Positions 24,158 to 32,790 of a DNA stretch of 64,000 nt are shown here, piece after piece; position 1 is the stretch's first letter; each line of letters opens with the position of its first letter. Position numbers and translations under genes: made by a program. The DNA comes from Bin18 sp965200355 (GTDB taxonomy: Bacteria; Desulfobacterota; Binatia; Bin18). Below the pieces are notes generated by a model, which was not told the origin of the DNA, ran no database searches, and saw nothing but the letters and a program-made list of their open reading frames with translations. The stretch lies in assembly GCA_965200355.1 (NCBI GenBank), contig OZ241351.1, forward strand, positions 310,001 to 374,000, written 5' to 3'.

Positions 24158-26533
24158 TTACGGTAGGGGCCCATCCTGCAAAAAGCCGCGAATCACATTG
24201 GCGGTCAGCCGCGACACATTATTGTCGTAATTATTGTGGGAGAGACTGCCGCACCAGGCCATAGAGCTGGCCGAGAACACGGCCCCGTTATGCGGCGTTT
24301 TGAAGTAGACAATATCCGCCCGGATATAGGGATTCTGGTCGCCAGTGCCGCCGGCCGCAAAATAGCCGCGGGCGTTGAAGGTCGATTCCTCTGATACGGT
24401 CACAAAAATATCGTTATGCCCCTCGGAGTGGGCGAGCAGAAAAGCGTTATGGGGCGTCCCGAGTTCCAGGTCGTAGCGGTCGAGCTCCAGCCCGGCGGCT
24501 CCCCCGCCGACCAGCCCGAAATTCCCAATCGGTTCGTCTGGGCCGATGCCGGCAAACATCCAGGCGCATTCTGGCCGAAAACTGTCCGGGGCGCGGCGGT
24601 AATAGCTTGAGGCGGTCAGACCGAACGAGGTAAAACTGACGCCGGTCAGCTTGCTCATATTCCGCCCCCGGACCCGCCACAGGCCGCCGTGTTTGCCGTC
24701 AAAGGCGTTGCAATACTCCCCTGGGTGAATAGTCCAGGCCCGTGTGCCGTTATCGCCTTTGCGCACCTCAATGAGCGCGGGATTGTCGGGGTGAAACACC
24801 GTACACCAGTAAAAACCGTTTGCCGCCAGATACAGCCAGCGCCCGCCTTGCTGTTGATAGGCTTCGTAGGCGTCCAGCATTTCTTCTGAGCAATACTCGG
24901 GATGGTGACAGGTCAGCACCACGCGGTATTGCTTGAGCAGGGCGACCCCTTCACGTTGCAGGTCTTCATCCGTATGCACATCAAAGTCAAACTGCATCGC
25001 CTCCAGCCAGTCGGTCAGATGCAGGTCGGCGTTCAGTTGCCAGACCGACGGCGACAACACATGGGTGTATTTGGGCCGCATATTGAGAATGGGCCGCAGC
25101 CGCGAGGAGATATGCACCCCCCAGCCGTCGCTGTGGACGGTATAGGTGCCATAGCCGTAGCCGTCTTTCTCTTGGAGCAGGAGGTCCCCAGGTTGCATCA
25201 ACGGGACGCGACCGGTCAGGAGTTGGGCAACTTGCGAGTCTGCGCTGAGATTTTCGTTGGCATAGGCCATATAGCTGGCGGTCGGCATAATCACCGCCAT
25301 CCGGGCCGTGGGTCTGCCGGCCGGGGGACGCAGAAAGAAGGGGATATAGTCCTCACTGCCAGGCGTGTCCTGCCCGTCCAGGCGGAGCCGGGCGGCATAC
25401 ACCCCGCTTTTCAGGTCTTCAGGAATGGTCAGGGCAAAATCAACCTCCCAGCGCGCGTCGTCTACGGCGTCGTCATGAAAATGAATCGCCCCGTACTCCT
25501 GGGGCGCGGCCCGAAAACTCATATAATCCCCAGTCCAGTTGTGACCGGGCATCCCGCGTGCCGGCATGTTGACACAGTGGCCGTGCAGACGGTGCAAGGA
25601 ATCGTCCAGCACCTGAGTTGAGGCCGCGTTGGGAACGATATTGGCCGCAAAATCCCAGGCCGCAACCAGCGCCGGCCGCAGCGCGGTCGGAAGGGGGCGC
25701 GGCCCTTGCAGGATATGTTCGATTTCCGCCCGGCTGAGCACCCGATTGGCGATAGCCGGGCGCTCAATGCGTCCGTTCAACTTGGCCGCGTGCTCAGGAA
25801 TCTCGACAGGCGAGCGCACATGGCTGAAATGCCCCCCACAGATGGAGCGCCCAGAATGCGTCTGGGTCGTGGCCGCGGCAATCAGCACCGGACAGTCATT
25901 CGGGGCGGGAGCCTGGGGAGAGCCGGCGCGTTCAACTGCGGCCCGAGTTTCTTCAACAGGATGGATGAAACGCATCCCGTGTCCCGTGTTGGTGCTGGTG
26001 ACAATCGGTTCCTGCACCAGGCTGATATGACCGCTGGCCGCGTCAAAGCTGGCCGCCACCAGATACCACACCTTACGCAACAGGGGTTTGCCCGAGGATA
26101 CCTGTTCGACCAGGCCCTTGCCTCGCCCGATTCGCACCGCCAGCTCGCCCTGCTGGTCAATAAACAGGCCGTAGCCCGTTTCCTCTGGTTCGGACCATTT
26201 CGTGATGAGGCCCTGCACGCCTTTGGTCGGCGTTGTCGGAAAAACAAGGGCCATCAGGGTGAAACTGCTGATATCGAAGCGGGTGTCGTGTGGCACACAG
26301 ATATACGAGCCGGCATGGACGGCTTGATGACGTCCCGGATACTCACCGCTGACCGAGGTGGCAATTTCTTCTTCCTTATAGCCGGGACCGTCAGGATTGG
26401 TGTCGCCGTGAATGAGGCGCACGATATCCGCCCGGTAGGAGGCGTTGTGTTCGGAGTGCACATAGAATTGAATCGTCTGTCCGGGCTGCACGGAAATACG
26501 GTCGCTATAGCCGGTAATCCCCAATGTCGTCAT
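24158..26533 (-). CDS. dmfA2: N,N-dimethylformamidase large (beta) subunit
   Basis: A 791-aa protein of the DMFase beta-subunit family, which hydrolyses N,N-dimethylformamide to dimethylamine and formate using a mononuclear Fe site (two Tyr and one Glu in published structures). The N-terminal domain after SVQPGQTIQFYVHS contains a concanavalin/LamG-like beta domain (ISSFTLMALVFPTTP, LVAASFDAASGHISLV). The catalytic half has YGTYTVHSDGWGVHISSR, CHHPEYCSEEMLDAYE and GGRWLYLAANGFYW. ATG 26533 follows AGGAG. The small-subunit gene lies directly upstream. DMF is rare in nature, so the true substrate may be another N-substituted formamide. Confidence 0.85.
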   Translation of the reverse strand: MTTLGITGYSDRISVQPGQTIQFYVHSEHNASYRADIVRLIHGDTNPDGPGYKEEEIATSVSGEYPGRHQAVHAGSYICVPHDTRFDISSFTLMALVFPTTPTKGVQGLITKWSEPEETGYGLFIDQQGELAVRIGRGKGLVEQVSSGKPLLRKVWYLVAASFDAASGHISLVQEPIVTSTNTGHGMRFIHPVEETRAAVERAGSPQAPAPNDCPVLIAAATTQTHSGRSICGGHFSHVRSPVEIPEHAAKLNGRIERPAIANRVLSRAEIEHILQGPRPLPTALRPALVAAWDFAANIVPNAASTQVLDDSLHRLHGHCVNMPARGMPGHNWTGDYMSFRAAPQEYGAIHFHDDAVDDARWEVDFALTIPEDLKSGVYAARLRLDGQDTPGSEDYIPFFLRPPAGRPTARMAVIMPTASYMAYANENLSADSQVAQLLTGRVPLMQPGDLLLQEKDGYGYGTYTVHSDGWGVHISSRLRPILNMRPKYTHVLSPSVWQLNADLHLTDWLEAMQFDFDVHTDEDLQREGVALLKQYRVVLTCHHPEYCSEEMLDAYEAYQQQGGRWLYLAANGFYWCTVFHPDNPALIEVRKGDNGTRAWTIHPGEYCNAFDGKHGGLWRVRGRNMSKLTGVSFTSFGLTASSYYRRAPDSFRPECAWMFAGIGPDEPIGNFGLVGGGAAGLELDRYDLELGTPHNAFLLAHSEGHNDIFVTVSEESTFNARGYFAAGGTGDQNPYIRADIVYFKTPHNGAVFSASSMAWCGSLSHNNYDNNVSRLTANVIRGFLQDGPLP

Positions 26534-26561
26534 GCTCCATCTCCTGTCGGCTGGTGTTTTT

Positions 26562-26624
26562 CCACTAACCACTAGTCACTAACCACTAACCACTAACCAC
26601 TAACCACTAACCACTCGTCACTAT
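26562..26624 (+). repeat. Tandem 7-bp repeat, nine units (CCACTAA)
   Basis: Five exact CCACTAA units and four variants run from the start of dmfA2 into the last codons and stop of dmfA1. The array supplies the TAG stop of dmfA1 on the minus strand. A simple-sequence array here could vary in length and change the small subunit's C-terminus. Confidence 0.85.
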
Positions 26625-27035
26625 CCCATAGGCTTCGAGTAAGGCGTTGAGACGTTTGAGGAAAATCGCATGTTCAGCGTCTTCCCGGTTGGGATAGGCT
26701 TCGTCCGTGATGTCAACCGGCTTGCCCCGGACACCAGGCAAAACCCCAATGCGATATTCCTCCCAGGGACGGGTCTCGATAATGACGTGCTTGTCCTGCT
26801 GGGGGACAACGCGCAGGCGGTCCAACAAACGGGCCAAGTCCGGGCTGTCCATAGGGGCTGGCTGACCAGGCTGGGCGGCCTCATACAGCGGTCGGGCGCG
26901 GTGCTCGGCAATAAGCGCGGCACGGCGCGCGGGGTCGGCCAGAACCGGGAGGAGGTACATTCGGGTGTTATAAGCGTCAACCGCCCGGTAGGAGTAATCG
27001 TCTTGCAGGGCTGTTTTTTCCGGCTTGTTTTCCAT
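26607..27035 (-). CDS. dmfA1: N,N-dimethylformamidase small (alpha) subunit
   Basis: A 142-aa protein. Its C-terminal half (RPWEEYRIGVLPGVRGKP, then EDAEHAIFLKRLNALLEAYG) resembles, from memory, the known DMFase small subunit (W..YRI..., then ..EEAMHAVFLRRI). It starts at ATG 27035 behind a perfect AAGGAGG; a longer frame to 27092 lacks a ribosome site. It sits 73 bp upstream of dmfA2, matching the alpha-beta order of the enzyme. The stop codon lies inside the heptamer repeat. The family call is helped by context; a profile search would settle it. Confidence 0.75.
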   Translation of the reverse strand: MENKPEKTALQDDYSYRAVDAYNTRMYLLPVLADPARRAALIAEHRARPLYEAAQPGQPAPMDSPDLARLLDRLRVVPQQDKHVIIETRPWEEYRIGVLPGVRGKPVDITDEAYPNREDAEHAIFLKRLNALLEAYGIVTSG

Positions 27036-27079
27036 ACAGTCCTCCTTAGTGCTTTTATCTCTCAAGAAAAGGAATGGAT

Positions 27080-27655
27080 ATGTCAGACGCACCTATCAGT
27101 CGTTATCCGGTGACTCAACTCGAAGACTTACCCGAGGACATTCAGCGGCGTATCACCGAAGTCCAAGACAAAGCCGGGTTTATTCCGAATGTCTTTCTGG
27201 CCCTGGCCCACCGGCCAGCGGAGTTTCGCGCATTTTTTGATTATCACGACGCCCTGATGCTCAAGGAGAGCGGTCTGTCCAAAGCAGACCGCGAGATGAT
27301 TGTGGTGGCGACCAGTGCGGCCAATGATTGTCACTACTGCGTGATTGCCCACGGGGCCATTCTACGTATCTATACTAAAAATCCGCTCATTGCCGACCAA
27401 GTGGCGGTGAATTACCGCAAGGCCGACCTCAGCCCACGTCAGCGGGCCATGTTGGACTTTGCGGTGAAAATGGCGCTCCGAGCCCAGGAGGTTGAAGAGG
27501 CCGACCACCTGCGGCTGCGGGAACACGGCTTCAGCGCTGAGGACATCTGGGATATCGGCGCGATTGCCGCCTTTTTTGCGCTGTCAAATCGCATGGCCCA
27601 TCTGACCGATATGCGACCCAATACCGAGTTTTACCTGATGGGCCGGGGGCGGTAG
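27080..27655 (+). CDS. AhpD-like peroxidase-related protein (carboxymuconolactone decarboxylase fold)
   Basis: About 191 aa with the all-helical AhpD/CMD core. The redox motif is NDCHYCVIAHGAIL, in which the Cys-x-x-Cys pair precedes the conserved His. The entry GFIPNVFLALAHRPAEFRAFF and the end DMRPNTEFYLMGR place it in the TIGR01926 peroxidase-related group. ATG 27080 lies 6 nt after AAAAGGA; ATG 27074 is alternative. It is divergent from dmfA1. It would act as a thiol-dependent peroxidase, possibly against oxidants made during C1 metabolism (inference). Confidence 0.9.
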   Translation: MSDAPISRYPVTQLEDLPEDIQRRITEVQDKAGFIPNVFLALAHRPAEFRAFFDYHDALMLKESGLSKADREMIVVATSAANDCHYCVIAHGAILRIYTKNPLIADQVAVNYRKADLSPRQRAMLDFAVKMALRAQEVEEADHLRLREHGFSAEDIWDIGAIAAFFALSNRMAHLTDMRPNTEFYLMGRGR

Positions 27656-27692
27656 GCCGGCGGAACACCGGCTGCCGCTCGACTGAAACACG

Positions 27693-28571
27693 CTAGGCGG
27701 CCGGCGCTGTTGTCTTGATATCGGCCAGGAATTCAATGACCGCTTGGCTGAAGATATCGTTCTTATCCCCGGCGACCATATGACCGGCATCAGACACATC
27801 GACATATTTGGCGTGCGGCACGGCATCGAGAAATTCCTGGGTTGTTTCGTCGCTGATGACATCGCTGAGCTTGCCCCGGACCAGCAGGGTCGGCACCCGC
27901 CGCAGCCCGCGCGCCGCGGCCATCAGGCGTTCGGGGTCGCGCCGAAAGCGGGCCGGGTTCATGAGGTTGGGGTCCCAGTGCCAGCGGTAGCGTCCGTCCG
28001 CTCCCTTGCGCAGGTTTTTGGCCAGACCGCTCACATCCTTTGGGCGGGGGCGATGGGGAATATAGGCGGCGATGGTGTCGGCGACCTCTTCCAGACTCGC
28101 AAAACCGTCGGGCCGAGCGGTCATGAAGGCCCGAATGCGGTCCACGCCTTTCTGCTCCACCCGCGGCGTGACATCGACCAGCACCACCCCGGCGCTGACC
28201 GGCGCCGGCGCTTCCCCTTCGGTCAGCATTGAGGTGATGCCGCCGAGGGAGGCTCCGACCAGGACCGGCCGCCGGTCGAAATGGCCCAGCACAACGTGGA
28301 GGTCCGCGGAAAACTTCTCGATATTATAATTGCCATCCGCAGCCCAGCCGCTCTCGCCGTGACCGCGCAGGTCCAGGGAGACCGCATACCAGCCGTGCTC
28401 GGCCAGGGTCCGAGCCGTACTCCCCCAGGCAAAGCGCGTTTGGCCGCCACCGTGCAGGAGCAGGACCGGCGGATTGTCGGCGTCTCCCCAGGCGTCACCG
28501 ACAATGGTGAGCGCTTCTTCGACCCGATAGGTGACACGCTGGGAAGAAAGGTCTGCTTGCTGTTCGGACAT
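27693..28571 (-). CDS. Alpha/beta hydrolase 1
   Basis: A 292-aa alpha/beta hydrolase: oxyanion motif LLLHGGGQTRFAWG, SLDLRGHGESG, nucleophile elbow VGASLGGITSM (Ser), acid after LLVRGKLSDVIS, and the His in VSDAGHMVAGDKND. The fold of esterases, epoxide hydrolases and haloalkane dehalogenases is clear, but the substrate is not. The ATG follows AGGAGTTGAG. It is convergent with the AhpD-like gene. Confidence 0.9.
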   Translation of the reverse strand: MSEQQADLSSQRVTYRVEEALTIVGDAWGDADNPPVLLLHGGGQTRFAWGSTARTLAEHGWYAVSLDLRGHGESGWAADGNYNIEKFSADLHVVLGHFDRRPVLVGASLGGITSMLTEGEAPAPVSAGVVLVDVTPRVEQKGVDRIRAFMTARPDGFASLEEVADTIAAYIPHRPRPKDVSGLAKNLRKGADGRYRWHWDPNLMNPARFRRDPERLMAAARGLRRVPTLLVRGKLSDVISDETTQEFLDAVPHAKYVDVSDAGHMVAGDKNDIFSQAVIEFLADIKTTAPAA

Positions 28572-28664
28572 GGCTCAACTCCTGTTGCTTTCAATCGAGG
28601 GGAACCCTACCATTCAGCCCAAACACTGACAAGCTACGGACGCTTCGACCCGTCTGGCTCCCGC

Positions 28665-30404
28665 CTAGCGCGTTGCTTCGACCCGCACCGTCACGATGTC
28701 GATATTATGGTATTGCTGGTGGCGGACCGAGGCCGCAAAATGTTTCAGCAGGCGGAGAGAAATATCGTGCTCTTCGGGTGCGGCGGCCCCCTCCCCGAGC
28801 AGGACCAGGCGGTCTTCCAGGTTTTCATCGCCAACCGCGGCCACAAATTCCAACTCGGCGGCCGCGCTGCTGCCCCGCCCAACCACGAACAGACGCCGCT
28901 TGTCAGGGCTACCCTCGTCCTCTGGTTTCACCAGGCTCAGCAACGTTTCCTCGCCAGCCGCACATAAGCGATCCGTTGAGGCCGTATTCCAGCCAAAGCG
29001 CGCCGCCAAGTCCCGCAGAAACCCTTCGATCTTCGGCAAGGCGGTTATATCCAGGTCCATTGCCAGACGGTGACGACGCGGACCCGTCAGTTCCGTGAAC
29101 AGGGTCAGGACGAGGACGGCCAGGCCGCCGGCCGTCATGCCATTGCCAAGGAGCGCCCCCCACTGCTCGCCGAGTTGGTCGGCGAAGATGGCCTGATTCT
29201 GAAAGCCCACACCGAGCCAGAAAGCAATCCCAACCACCAGGCCCTTGCGATAGTCCAGCCCGTCCTGCACGACGATCTTCATCCCCTGGACAAACAGCAT
29301 TCCCAGCAACACCATGACATAGGCGGAAACCACCGGGCTGGGGATGGCGAGGATCAGGGCTGATACCTTGGGCAGAAAAGCGAGAGCGATGAAGATGAGA
29401 CCAAGACTGACCCCGACATTGCGGGCCGCCACTCCGGTTAATTCGGCCAGCGGGATACTGGTTGAATAGGTCGTATTCGGCACAGTGCTGGCCAGACCAG
29501 ACAACAGATTGCCCAGACCATCGGTATTCACCGCACCCTGGACCGTGCGGAAATCGACCGCTCGGGAAGTGCACCAGGAGACGCGCTGAATGGCCACGGC
29601 ATCGCCGATGGTTTCAATGGCACCGACCAGAGTCACAAACATGAAGGCTGGCAGGAGCACCCAGAATTCGCGCCCGAAGGTCAGGTCAAGGCCGGGCCAG
29701 CCGGCTGTCGGGATACCAATCCAATCCGCCTCGGCCACGCGCGCCACATCATACAGCCCGAAGAACGAGGCCGACCACACAGCCCACCACGATGCCGATG
29801 ACCGGTGCCCAGAGCCGCCATACCCCAGAGCCGCGCAACGCCAGCGCCGCAATGGCGACCAGGGTGGCCGTGGCGGAGACGGGCGCGGCTGCCGGCGACG
29901 CGCCCTGAGGCACGTCCGACACCATCTTAAAGGCGATGGGCATAATGGTCACGGCAATCAGGGCGACCACTGTGCCCGAAACAACCGGCGTAATGATCCG
30001 GCGTAAGAGCGATAGCCGAGTCGCCAGGGCGAACTGAAACAAGGACGAAACAAAGATGAGGGTCGCCAGCAGGGCCGGCCCGCCCTCCACCAGGGCATTA
30101 ATGCACACCGCAATGAAGGCCCCGGAGGTCCCCATGATAAGGATGTGACCGGCTCCGAAGCGTCCGACCCGCACGGATTGCAAGATGGTGGTCGCCCCGC
30201 TGATGATGAGCGCCGAGAAGATCGCCCAGGAGAGATAGACCTCACTCTGGTCGGCCGCCCGGATCACAATCGCCGGGGTCAACACCACCCCGCCGACTAC
30301 GAGCAGGGCGGCTTGAAAGCCGATCCCCAAGGAGAGGAGGGGGGTGGGTTTTCGTCAGGCTGATAGCGAATCGAGCTTCTACCGAGCGACGTGTCTGATT
30401 CCAT
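28665..30404 (-). pseudogene. NCS2-type purine/uracil permease fused to an ATPase-like domain, two frameshifts
   Basis: The expected protein starts at ATG 30404 (MESDTSLGRSSIRYQPDENPP). It changes frame at a G6 run (30339-30344), continues as SLGIGFQAALLVVGGVVLTP through the first permease helices, and changes frame again near 29771 (GCVVG joined to SFFGLYDVARV). It then runs to 28665. The permease core includes SGLASTVPNTTYSTSIPLAELTGV. The last 130 residues form a soluble domain with TDRLCAAGEETLLSL and AAVGDENLEDRLVLL, like an anti-sigma/histidine-kinase ATPase. The two shifts are compensatory in phase. Single-base consensus errors at homopolymers would also explain them. Confidence 0.75.
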
Positions 30405-30418
30405 ACGTGCACCATCTT

Positions 30419-30479
30419 GCGTGTGTGACGAGTTGCGTGTGTGACGAGTTGCGTGTGTGACGAGTTGCGTGTGTGACGG
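30419..30479. repeat. 16-bp tandem repeat, almost four units
   Basis: GCGTGTGTGACGAGTT is repeated at 30419, 30435, 30451 and partly 30467. It lies between the permease start and the tRNA terminator hairpin. It contains no gene; the units are directly adjacent without spacers, so it is not a CRISPR array. Confidence 0.9.
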
Positions 30480-30494
30480 GGCGTCATAACGGCA

Positions 30495-30527
30495 AGAGCC
30501 CCGTAAGCACAAGAACTTCGGGGCTCT
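30495..30527 (-). terminator. Hairpin downstream of initiator tRNA
   Basis: Perfect 9-bp stem AGAGCCCCG/CGGGGCTCT with a 15-nt loop, 7 bp beyond the 3' end of the minus-strand tRNA. There is no clear T-run, so it may serve as a processing hairpin or a weak terminator. Confidence 0.55.
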
Positions 30528-30533
30528 CATAGG

Positions 30534-30607
<74 letters not shown>

Positions 30608-30667
30608 CAAGGCGATGATACGGTCCATCGCCGTAGGGGATACATGTAGCGCTCTCAGGCGGGAGAG

Positions 30668-31462
30668 TCAAGACCGAGAGGACGGTGCCGGCCGTGCTGA
30701 CGCGGGCTTTTCCACCAGACGCTTCAGGTGTTTGATCTCTTTGGGCGTGAGCGGTCGATAGGCCCCTATTGGCACGTCTAAACTGAGGGGGCCGTACTGC
30801 ACGCGGACCAGTTTTTCTACCCGATAGCCGAGCGCTTCACACATCCGACGGACCTCACGGTTGCGCCCCTCGCGCAAGACCAGTTCAAGCCAGGTCTTGC
30901 GGGTCGTTGCCCGCAGGATATGGGCCGTGGCAGGGGCGGCCAGGGTGCCATCGTCCAAGTGGACGCCGTGGCGCAGCGCGGCCAGCGCTTTTCCGGTCAC
31001 GACCCCACCGACCTTTGCCTGATAGGTGCGGGCCACCTGAAAACGGGGATGAAGCAGGCGCTCCGTTAGCGCGCCGTCGTTGGTCAACAGCAGCAACCCG
31101 GACGAGTCATAGTCAAGACGACCAACCGGGAAGATGCGTTCACGAACGCCGGAGAGCAAATCGCGGACCGTTGGACGGCCTTCCGGGTCTTTGAGGGTGC
31201 TGACCACACGCGGCGGTTTGTGCAGCAGGAAGTACAGCCAACCGGTCGGCAAATCAATCAGGTGGCCATCAACCTCAATGTGGTCCCGTCGCGGGTCCGC
31301 GGTTGTTCCCAGACGTGTGACCGGGTGTCCATTCACCCGCACGCGGCCGGCTTGAATCAACTGCTCGGCTGCCCGTCGCGAGGAGACCCCGGCCTGACTC
31401 AGGACCTTCTGGAGCCGTTGGGGCTGAGACGTCTTCTGCACGGGCATTGGCCGTCGGCTCAT
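30668..31462 (-). CDS. rluB: 23S rRNA pseudouridine synthase, RluB/RsuA family
   Basis: About 264 aa. It has an N-terminal S4 RNA-binding domain (RLQKVLSQAGVSSRRAAEQLIQAGRVRVNG) and a catalytic domain with the Asp motif PVGRLDYDSSGLLLLTNDG. It would convert U2605-type uridine in 23S rRNA to pseudouridine. Starts ATG 31462 and ATG 31447 are both inside the 3' part of scpB. It is the last gene of the trpS-scpA-scpB-rluB run, an order common in Deltaproteobacteria-like genomes and Firmicutes. Confidence 0.92.
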   Translation of the reverse strand: MSRRPMPVQKTSQPQRLQKVLSQAGVSSRRAAEQLIQAGRVRVNGHPVTRLGTTADPRRDHIEVDGHLIDLPTGWLYFLLHKPPRVVSTLKDPEGRPTVRDLLSGVRERIFPVGRLDYDSSGLLLLTNDGALTERLLHPRFQVARTYQAKVGGVVTGKALAALRHGVHLDDGTLAAPATAHILRATTRKTWLELVLREGRNREVRRMCEALGYRVEKLVRVQYGPLSLDVPIGAYRPLTPKEIKHLKRLVEKPASARPAPSSRS

Positions 31463-31970
31463 GAATATCGGGCAAGGGGGGAAGGTCGGTAATACTGTCC
31501 AGATTGAACACTTCAAGAAACTGCGGGCTCGTCCCGTATATCCACGGCCGACCGGGCACATCTTTACGCCCCAGGACGGTAATCAGTTTACGGGCCAGGA
31601 GCGAGTTTAGCACGCCGTCCACATCGACGCCACGAATGGCTTCAATCTCAATTTTGGTCATGGGTTGACGGTAGGCAATAATGGCGAGGGTTTCGAGGGC
31701 CGCCCGGCTCAACTTGACCGGCTTATCGCGGCCCAGGGCTTTCACATAGTCGGCATAGTCAGCAACTGTCCGCAATTGGTAGCCGCCGGCGACTTTTCGG
31801 AGCCGGACCCCTCGGTAGGGGCCGGCATATTCGGCACGCAGGGCGGCGAGGGCAGCCTGAACTTCCGTCTTGCTTGCCCCAATGACCTCAACCAGGCGGC
31901 GCAGCGGTAAGGGCGCACGCGAGGCAAATAACAGGCTTTCGACGATAGCCTTAGTCAGGTCTGTTTTCAT
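31275..31970 (-). CDS. scpB: Segregation and condensation protein B
   Basis: A 231-aa kleisin-associated winged-helix protein of the SMC-ScpAB condensin. Motifs: IVESLLFASRAPLPLRRLVEVIG, LSRAALETLAIIAYRQPMTKIEIEAIRGV and GRPWIYGTSPQFLEVFNL. Conserved sequence ends near DLPPLPDIHEP. The remaining 60 or so residues are Gly/Pro/Arg-rich and overlap rluB in another frame for about 190 bp, so they are probably a neutral read-through. The start overlaps the scpA stop by 4 bp (ATGA), indicating coupling. Confidence 0.93.
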   Translation of the reverse strand: MKTDLTKAIVESLLFASRAPLPLRRLVEVIGASKTEVQAALAALRAEYAGPYRGVRLRKVAGGYQLRTVADYADYVKALGRDKPVKLSRAALETLAIIAYRQPMTKIEIEAIRGVDVDGVLNSLLARKLITVLGRKDVPGRPWIYGTSPQFLEVFNLDSITDLPPLPDIHEPTANARAEDVSAPTAPEGPESGRGLLATGSRAVDSSRPRAGEWTPGHTSGNNRGPATGPH

Positions 31971-32761
31971 AGCGGTTCGAGTGCTTCGGGTAAGGGCGCT
32001 TCTGGACTCACTGCCAGGGAGGTCACAATCGGGCTGAAGAGGTCTGCTTGACGCACCTGTATCATCCGATTGCGCGCCAGCTCCAGGACGGCCAGGAAGG
32101 TCACCACGACCTGGAGCCGGGTTGCATCCTGGGGAAACAGGTGCTCAAAGAGCACCTCTCTTTTTTCCCGTAATATATCAAGCACGGCACACAGTCGGTC
32201 GCGCACAGAGACCTGCTCACGCATGATCTGGTGCGCCTCCTGAGCGTCTGCGCGCGTCATCACCTCGTGCAGGGCATCAAGCAGGTCGCCCAGCGACAGC
32301 TCATACACGGCCTCGTCTTTGCCAGCGGATTCGGCCGGCAGGGGCGGGCGAATAAACACGTCGCGGTTGAGCAGTTCCCGACCTAGCAGCGTTGTGGCCG
32401 CTTCTTTGAAGCGTTGGTATTCAAGCAGTTGGCGGGCCAGTTCCTCGCGCGGATCTTCGCCCTCTTCTTCGGGTGTTTCCTCGATGGGCAGCAGGAGACG
32501 CGATTTGAGATAGAGCAGGCTCGCCGCCATCACCAGATATTCGCCCGCAATGTCAAGGTCGAACTGCTTGAGGAGGTCGAGATAGGCGAGATACTGGTCG
32601 GTAATTTCGGCAATGGGGATATCGGGCAACTCGACTTCATTCTTTTTGACGAGATGGAGTAATAAGTCGAGCGGCCCCTCAAAGATATCGAGTTTAACGC
32701 GATAGGACATGAAAAGGGCTTGGTCGGCTGGACGCTCTGCGCCGTTCGTCGTCTGTCTCAT
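31967..32761 (-). CDS. scpA: Segregation and condensation protein A
   Basis: A 264-aa kleisin subunit bridging the SMC heads. The diagnostic N-terminus is KLDIFEGPLDLLLHLVKKNEV, then ITDQYLAYLDLLKQFDLDIAGEYLVMAASLLYLKSR; the C-terminal winged helix holds VVVTFLAVLELARN. The ATG at 32761 has AAGGGGGG in front. ATG 32710 (MSYRVKLDIF) matches the usual family start and may be used instead. Confidence 0.93.
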   Translation of the reverse strand: MRQTTNGAERPADQALFMSYRVKLDIFEGPLDLLLHLVKKNEVELPDIPIAEITDQYLAYLDLLKQFDLDIAGEYLVMAASLLYLKSRLLLPIEETPEEEGEDPREELARQLLEYQRFKEAATTLLGRELLNRDVFIRPPLPAESAGKDEAVYELSLGDLLDALHEVMTRADAQEAHQIMREQVSVRDRLCAVLDILREKREVLFEHLFPQDATRLQVVVTFLAVLELARNRMIQVRQADLFSPIVTSLAVSPEAPLPEALEPL

Positions 32762-32790
32762 CAGCCCCCCTTAGCAGGGGGGAGACTGTC

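Noticed and set aside
24902..26575. Open frames of 239-289 codons on the plus strand opposite the dimethylformamidase gene
   Set aside because: They lie wholly inside the well-supported dmfA2 gene, lack domain motifs and lack ribosome sites.
30419..30479. Possible CRISPR array
   Set aside because: Units are directly adjacent with no spacers and no cas genes are present; it is a simple tandem repeat.
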